NCBI GenBank assembly: GCA_000437495.1
Contig: FR897872.1
Location: 1 to 11,172, forward strand
Length of the DNA: 11,172 nt
Direction: 5' to 3'
Source: Prevotella sp. CAG:485
GTDB lineage: Bacteria; Bacteroidota; Bacteroidia; Bacteroidales; Muribaculaceae
Shown here in pieces: positions 7,669 to 11,172 of this stretch; position 1 is the stretch's first letter, and the number at the start of each line of letters is the position of its first letter. The notes under the pieces were generated by a model, which was given only the letters and a program-made list of their open reading frames with translations, was not told the origin of the DNA and searched no databases. Position numbers and translations under genes: made by a program.

Positions 7669-8559
7669 ATGGAAGAAAATGCTATTACAACTCAGCAAGT
7701 GTTTGGTAATGAGCCGCTTAGCGCCGCTACGCTGCAGCAGATTCACGAGCGTTGGCCCTGGTATGTGTATGCCGATCTGCAGGCTCTGGAGCAGGGCATA
7801 GTGTCGGGCAAGGAGGCGCAGGAGCTGCGCACGCGCATCGCCTTAGCTATCGGCGACCGCGAGGCGCTGATGCGGGTGCTCGACCCCGACGCCGACTTTG
7901 CCGATTTCTACCCCGATATGCAGCCGGTGAAGCTCACTACCAACGACACCATCGACGCCTTCCTGAACCGCTTCGGCACCCCCGGCGACCACGAGACAGA
8001 CCTGCTCACGCGCATGATTTTCGACAGCGGTGCCCGCGCGCCCCTCTCTGAAGATGCCGCTGAAGAAGCTGCCTCTGCTGCCGCCGAACCTGCCCCTGAT
8101 GCCACAGCCACGCGCATAGATGCCTTTTTGGCCACGAGCCGCCAGCCTGCCCGCGTGCCCGAAGCTCTCCGCCACCTTGAAGAGGAGGCCGAAGCCCCTG
8201 CCGAAACCCCTGCTGCCGCCGCTTTAAATACTTTAAGCTCCCCGGCAGCCTCTTCTGCCCAAGCTGCCGCTCAGCCCTCTGCCGCTAAACCCTCTGCGCC
8301 CCCCTTAAATACCTTAAGCTCCTTAAATTCCTTAAACTCCTTATCCGCGCCCTCCGCGCCCTCCGCGCAAACCCGCCCCAAAGCCTCTTCCCTCTCCGTC
8401 TCCCTGGCTGCCATGATGATAAAAAACGGCAACTACCCCAAGGCCCTCGAGATAATAAATGAACTCAATTTGGCTAATCCCGAAAAAAGTATTATCTTTG
8501 CAGACCAAATACGTTTCCTCAGGAAACTAATCAAAATACAAGAACATCAAAATCGTTAA
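7669..8559 (+). CDS. Hypothetical protein with Ala/Pro-rich linker, TPR-like end
   Basis: I do not recognise a named family for this 296-residue protein. The N-terminal part (1-125) is mostly helical with HERWPWYVYADLQAL (26-40) and two IDAFL motifs (95-99 and 150-154). Residues 128-240 are a low-complexity Ala/Pro/Ser linker. It contains LNTLSS twice (186-191 and 213-218) and LNSLNSLSAPSAPSAQ, encoded by 9-bp DNA repeats related to the intergenic array at 241-306. The C-terminal 56 residues (LAAMMIKNGNYPKALEIINE, then NPEKSIIFADQIRFLRKL) resemble a single TPR-type helix pair ending in a basic helix. No signal peptide or membrane segment is seen. It starts 14 bp after lptE and ends 8 bp before secG, so it belongs to the operon. 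Its position suggests an envelope or scaffolding role, which is inference only. The secG promoter lies in its final codons. Confidence 0.7.
   Translation: MEENAITTQQVFGNEPLSAATLQQIHERWPWYVYADLQALEQGIVSGKEAQELRTRIALAIGDREALMRVLDPDADFADFYPDMQPVKLTTNDTIDAFLNRFGTPGDHETDLLTRMIFDSGARAPLSEDAAEEAASAAAEPAPDATATRIDAFLATSRQPARVPEALRHLEEEAEAPAETPAAAALNTLSSPAASSAQAAAQPSAAKPSAPPLNTLSSLNSLNSLSAPSAPSAQTRPKASSLSVSLAAMMIKNGNYPKALEIINELNLANPEKSIIFADQIRFLRKLIKIQEHQNR
8224..8368 (+). repeat. In-frame 9-bp tandem repeats in the linker of the 7669 gene
   Basis: A first pair, TTAAATACTTTAAGCTCC (8224-8241), codes LNTLSS. A second array at 8304-8348 has the units CTTAAATAC, CTTAAGCTC, CTTAAATTC, CTTAAACTC and CTTATCCGC. 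It passes without a phase break into GCCCTCCGC twice (8349-8366). Units are three codons long and in frame, giving LNTLSSLNSLNSL and then SAPSAPSA. The 9-mers AGCTCCTTA and AATTCCTTA also occur, complemented, in the noncoding array at 241-306. A separate 12-bp doublet (8188-8211) codes AEAPAETP. Confidence 0.85.
8469..8500 (+). promoter_or_regulatory. Internal promoter for secG, near-consensus
   Basis: TTTG at 8469-8472 and TATCTTTG at 8493-8500 are separated by exactly 20 nt, a full match to the Bacteroidetes primary-sigma promoter (TTTG-N19-21-TAnnTTTG). It lies within the last codons of the 7669 gene in a locally A/T-rich stretch. Transcription would begin near 8507, leaving a leader of about 60 nt before secG (ATG 8568). 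This is the best-scoring promoter by eye in the window. Confidence 0.6.
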
Positions 8560-8567
8560 GACACCAA

Positions 8568-8891
8568 ATGTATATCTTTTTCGCAATCCTGATTGTGCTG
8601 GCGTGCATCCTGCTTACCTGCGCAGTGCTGATACAGAAATCGAAAGGTTCCGGCCTGGCTTCCAACTACTCGGAAGGCAACCAGTATATGGGCTACCGTC
8701 AGACCACCGCTTTCATAGAGAAAGCCACCTGGGGCCTGGCCATCATCATCTGCGTGCTGAGCATCCTGTCCACCTACACCATCAAGACCCCCATAGCCAC
8801 CTCGGGCATCAAGCCGGCCACCACACAGCATACACCGGCCGCCGCTCCCCAGCAGGCTCCGGCACAGCAAGTTCCCGCTCAGGGCAAATAA
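8568..8891 (+). CDS. secG: Preprotein translocase subunit SecG
   Basis: SecG is the small accessory subunit of the SecYEG channel in the inner membrane and helps SecA-driven protein export. This 107-residue protein has the expected two membrane helices (about 3-22 and 54-72) flanking the conserved loop VLIQKSKGSGLAS (20-32), and TTAFIEKATWGLA (46-58) leads into the second helix, as in Bacteroidetes SecG. The tail (73-107) is Ala/Pro/Gln-rich (APQQAPAQQVPAQ), which is variable in the family. It follows the 7669 gene by 8 bp and can be expressed both from the operon and from the internal promoter at 8469-8500. A stem-loop lies about 40 bp beyond its stop. Confidence 0.92.
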   Translation: MYIFFAILIVLACILLTCAVLIQKSKGSGLASNYSEGNQYMGYRQTTAFIEKATWGLAIIICVLSILSTYTIKTPIATSGIKPATTQHTPAAAPQQAPAQQVPAQGK

Positions 8892-8932
8892 TCCGCCCCT
8901 CAGCCCCTTGCTCCCAACACCACATATCGCTT

Positions 8933-8966
8933 TCCGCCAGAACGCCTCATAAGGCGCCTCGGCGGA
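8933..8966 (+). terminator. Two-part stem-loop after secG, possible terminator
   Basis: TCCGCC (8933-8938) pairs with GGCGGA (8961-8966), enclosing a 4-by-4 internal loop and an inner stem CGCCT/AGGCG (8943-8947 and 8952-8956) with loop CATA. It sits in the 116-bp gap between secG and sufB. No run of T follows, so a classical intrinsic terminator is not supported; it could also act as an mRNA end-stabiliser or processing site. No -7 element was recognised for sufB in this gap. Confidence 0.4.
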
Positions 8967-9007
8967 GAACTTGACTTGTATTACTCACCCCTCACCCCTT
9001 CATTATC

Positions 9008-10573
9008 ATGCCCGCTGAAAACACATTCCCAAATAACACACCAAATAACGCAGCCAATAACGCCGAGAACGCCGAGAACGCCGAGAACGCCGGAAAGGCT
9101 GTCAACAACGGTTCCAATAACGCTTCCGCCGAATCGGGCCGCGACTTCCTCAGCCGCGCCGAGCAGGAAGAATACAAATACGGCTTCGTCACCGACATCG
9201 ACACAGAGATTGTGCCGCCGGGACTGAGCGAAGACACCATACGCACCATATCGCGCCTCAAAAACGAGCCCGAATGGCTGCTGCAGTCCCGCCTCGACGC
9301 TTACCGCTATCTCCTCACCCTCACGCCACCCCACTGGGCGCATCTCGACATTCCCCCCATCGACCTCCAGGCTATCAGCTATTACGCCGCCCCGAAGCCC
9401 AAAAAGCTCAAAAAGAGTCTCGATGAGGTCGACCCCGAGCTGCTCGACACCTTCAACAAACTCGGCATCTCGCTCAATGAGCAGAAAAAACTCGCCGGGG
9501 TGGCCGTCGACGCCGTCATGGACTCCGTCAGCGTCAAGACAACTCATCGCGAGAAATTGGCAGAGCTCGGCATCATCTTCTGCTCCATATCCGAAGCCGT
9601 AAAAGACTATCCCGACCTGGTGCGCAAATACCTTGGTCATGTGGTCAGCTACCGCGACAACTACTGGGCTGCTCTCAACTCGGCTGTTTTCACCGACGGC
9701 TCCTTCGTCTACATCCCTAAAGGGGTGCGCTGCCCCATGGAGCTGAGTACCTATTTCCGCATCAACGCCGCCGGCACGGGTCAGTTCGAGCGCACGCTCA
9801 TCGTGGCCGACGACGACGCTTATGTCTCATACTTAGAGGGCTGCACAGCCCCCATGCGCGACGAAAACCAACTCCATGCCGCCATTGTTGAGATAATAGT
9901 GGAAGAGAGAGCCGAGGTGAAATATTCCACCGTGCAGAACTGGTACGCCGGCGACAAGGATGGCCGCGGCGGCATCTATAACTTCGTCACCAAACGGGGT
10001 CTCTGCCGTGGCAACGCCTCCAAGCTGTCGTGGACGCAGGTGGAAACGGGCTCTGCCATAACGTGGAAATACCCGTCGTGTGTGCTGAAAGGCGACAACT
10101 CCGTGGGCGAGTTCTACTCCGTGGCTCTTACGCGCAACTATCAGCAGGCCGACACGGGCACCAAGATGATTCACCTGGGCCGCAATACGCGTTCAACCAT
10201 CGTCAGCAAAGGCATCTCGGCCGGACAGAGCCAGAACTCCTACCGCGGTCTGGTGCGTGTGGCTCCTGCCGCCGAGGGTGCGCGCAACTACACTCAGTGC
10301 GACTCGCTGCTGCTCGGCGACCGCTGCGGCGCTCACACCTTCCCCTATATTGAGGTGGACTGCGACAAAGCCACCACAGAACATGAGGCCACAACCTCAA
10401 AAATCAACGAAGAGCAGATTTTCTACTGCCGTCAGCGCGGCATTCCCGCCGAAGAGGCCGTAGGACTGATTGTAAACGGCTATGCCAAAGAGGTGATGAA
10501 CAAGCTCCCCATGGAGTTTGCCGTAGAAGCCCAGAAGCTGCTGCAAATCAACCTCGAAGGCTCCGTGGGCTAA
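9008..10573 (+). CDS. sufB: Fe-S cluster assembly scaffold protein SufB
   Basis: SufB is the core scaffold of the SUF system; with SufC (ATPase) and SufD it assembles Fe-S clusters in the cytoplasm. The 521-residue product has the family's conserved run from YKYGFVTDIDTEI (56-68) and KNEPEWLL (85-92). It then shows YRDNYWAALNSAVFTDGSF (215-233), YIPKGVRCPMELSTYFRIN (235-253), DNSVGEFYSVAL (363-374) and the C-terminal QCDSLLLGDRCGAHTFPYIE (430-449). C431 and E460 (in TEHEATTS) align with the sulfur-acceptor Cys405 and Glu434 of E. coli SufB, so the active site looks intact. Unusual is a 40-55 residue N-terminal extension rich in Asn, Ala and Glu, encoded by tandem repeats. No ATG, GTG or TTG occurs between 9008 and the conserved core, so the extension should be translated. 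It is followed by phoH rather than sufC. Confidence 0.95.
   Translation: MPAENTFPNNTPNNAANNAENAENAENAGKAVNNGSNNASAESGRDFLSRAEQEEYKYGFVTDIDTEIVPPGLSEDTIRTISRLKNEPEWLLQSRLDAYRYLLTLTPPHWAHLDIPPIDLQAISYYAAPKPKKLKKSLDEVDPELLDTFNKLGISLNEQKKLAGVAVDAVMDSVSVKTTHREKLAELGIIFCSISEAVKDYPDLVRKYLGHVVSYRDNYWAALNSAVFTDGSFVYIPKGVRCPMELSTYFRINAAGTGQFERTLIVADDDAYVSYLEGCTAPMRDENQLHAAIVEIIVEERAEVKYSTVQNWYAGDKDGRGGIYNFVTKRGLCRGNASKLSWTQVETGSAITWKYPSCVLKGDNSVGEFYSVALTRNYQQADTGTKMIHLGRNTRSTIVSKGISAGQSQNSYRGLVRVAPAAEGARNYTQCDSLLLGDRCGAHTFPYIEVDCDKATTEHEATTSKINEEQIFYCRQRGIPAEEAVGLIVNGYAKEVMNKLPMEFAVEAQKLLQINLEGSVG
9029..9091 (+). repeat. Tandem repeats coding the SufB N-terminal extension
   Basis: Three 12-bp units, CCAAATAACACA (9029-9040), CCAAATAACGCA (9041-9052) and GCCAATAACGCC (9053-9064), are followed by three perfect 9-bp units GAGAACGCC (9065-9091). 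All are multiples of three and stay in frame, encoding PNNT, PNNA, ANNA, then ENA three times. Slipped-strand expansion in frame is the simplest origin. Confidence 0.85.
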
Positions 10574-10587
10574 TTACCCTCAAACCC

Positions 10588-10597
10588 GGTAGCTACC
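10588..10597. promoter_or_regulatory. 10-bp palindrome in the sufB-phoH gap
   Basis: GGTAGCTACC is a perfect 10-bp palindrome in the 41-bp gap between the sufB stop and the phoH start. It could be a small operator or a chance palindrome. No TAnnTTTG element is present in the gap, so phoH is probably read through from sufB. Confidence 0.25.
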
Positions 10598-10614
10598 AAA
10601 CAACTATCCTCTAA

Positions 10615-11172
10615 ATGACCGAGCGCACAATAATCATAGAGCAAATAGACCCGCAGACTTTCTACGGCGTCAACAACAGCAACATCAACCTTATCAAGAA
10701 CCTCTTTCCCAAGCTGCGCATGGGAGCGCGCGGCAATGTCATCAAGGTGATTGGCGAAGACAGCGAGACGGCTGAGTTCGAGCGCAAGATGCACCAGTTG
10801 GAAGCCTACGGCGCCAAATACAACAAGCTCACGGCCGACGACATCACCGACATCATCAAAGGCGACGAGCCCAAGCCTGTGGCCTCCGACGGCGTCATCC
10901 TCTTCGGCCAGAACGGGCGTCCCATCTCGCCGCGCAACGCCAACCAGAAACGCATGGTGAAGAGCTTCGCCGACAACGACCTCACCTTTGCTCTCGGTCC
11001 GGCCGGCACCGGCAAGACGTACATCGCTATTGCTCTGGCCGTGAGCGCCCTCAAAAACAAGCTCTGCAAGCGCATCATCCTGTCGAGGCCCGCTGTGGAG
11101 GCCGGCGAGAAGCTCGGCTTCCTGCCCGGCGACATGAAGGATAAAATCGACCCTTATCTGCGCCCTCTCTAC
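10615..11172 (+). CDS. phoH: PhoH family ATPase, 3' end outside the window
   Basis: Only the first 186 codons are present; the frame is open at the window edge. PhoH-like proteins are cytoplasmic P-loop ATPases related to superfamily 1 helicases, linked in various bacteria to phosphate starvation and RNA metabolism, with no settled general role. The N-terminal 80 residues form a small KH-like domain (INLIKNLFPKLRMGARGNVI, 24-43, then VIGEDSETAEFERKM). Then come SPRNANQKRMVKSFADNDLT (105-124, a Q-motif-like segment), Walker A GPAGTGKT (128-135) and the family signature SRPAVEAGEKLGFLPGDMKD (157-176), followed by KIDPYLRPLY. The start at ATG 10615 gives the usual N-terminus (TERTIIIEQIDPQTFYG). 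It lies 41 bp after sufB in the same direction. Walker B and the end are not visible. Confidence 0.92.
   Translation, partial: MTERTIIIEQIDPQTFYGVNNSNINLIKNLFPKLRMGARGNVIKVIGEDSETAEFERKMHQLEAYGAKYNKLTADDITDIIKGDEPKPVASDGVILFGQNGRPISPRNANQKRMVKSFADNDLTFALGPAGTGKTYIAIALAVSALKNKLCKRIILSRPAVEAGEKLGFLPGDMKDKIDPYLRPLY

Overview
The window reads as part of a GC-rich Bacteroidales (Bacteroidota) chromosome. The evidence is the set of housekeeping genes (LptE-family lipoprotein, SecG, SufB, PhoH, and a DUF2027-Smr protein typical of the phylum), several matches to the Bacteroidetes -7 promoter element TAnnTTTG just upstream of starts, very short 5' leaders, and little use of Shine-Dalgarno sites. The family cannot be settled from sequence alone. 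No phage, IS element, CRISPR array, tRNA or rRNA is visible, so this is core genome apart from a repeat-rich intergenic block.

Layout. Positions 1-438 carry no gene but are dense in repeats: a family of short hairpin elements, a 9-bp tandem array and a 29-bp tandem duplication. Positions 439-2648 hold a minus-strand pair, a divergent alanine-dehydrogenase/transhydrogenase-like protein followed by a GT4-like glycosyltransferase. Shikimate kinase (2738-3280) diverges from this pair and may have a leaderless mRNA. A second minus-strand pair follows (3308-4902): the DUF2027-Smr protein and then a DUF695 protein, 2 nt apart. From a divergent promoter region at 4903-5009 a tightly packed plus-strand operon runs: PlsC-like acyltransferase, sigma-54 activator, LptE-like lipoprotein, an unrecognised Ala/Pro-linker protein, and SecG (gaps of 0, -4, 14 and 8 nt). 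SufB follows after 116 bp, and the first 186 codons of PhoH after a further 41 bp.

How the genes fit together. The five-gene operon has an envelope theme: lipid acylation, LPS transport to the outer membrane and Sec export, with a resident sigma-54 enhancer-binding protein that lacks a sensor domain. secG also appears to have its own near-consensus promoter (TTTG-N20-TATCTTTG) inside the upstream gene. sufB (Fe-S assembly) and phoH are housekeeping genes. sufC does not follow sufB here.

The most unusual signal is the repeats. A 9-bp tandem array (TAAGGAGCT-like, 241-306) in the noncoding block shares exact 9-mers, on the opposite strand, with an in-frame Leu-Asn-Ser linker inside the gene at 7669. 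Other 9-bp tandems lie across the aroK stop codon and in an Asn-rich N-terminal extension of SufB. The hairpin repeats of the first 420 bp show compensatory stem changes. I found no convincing new multi-gene defence or metabolic system.
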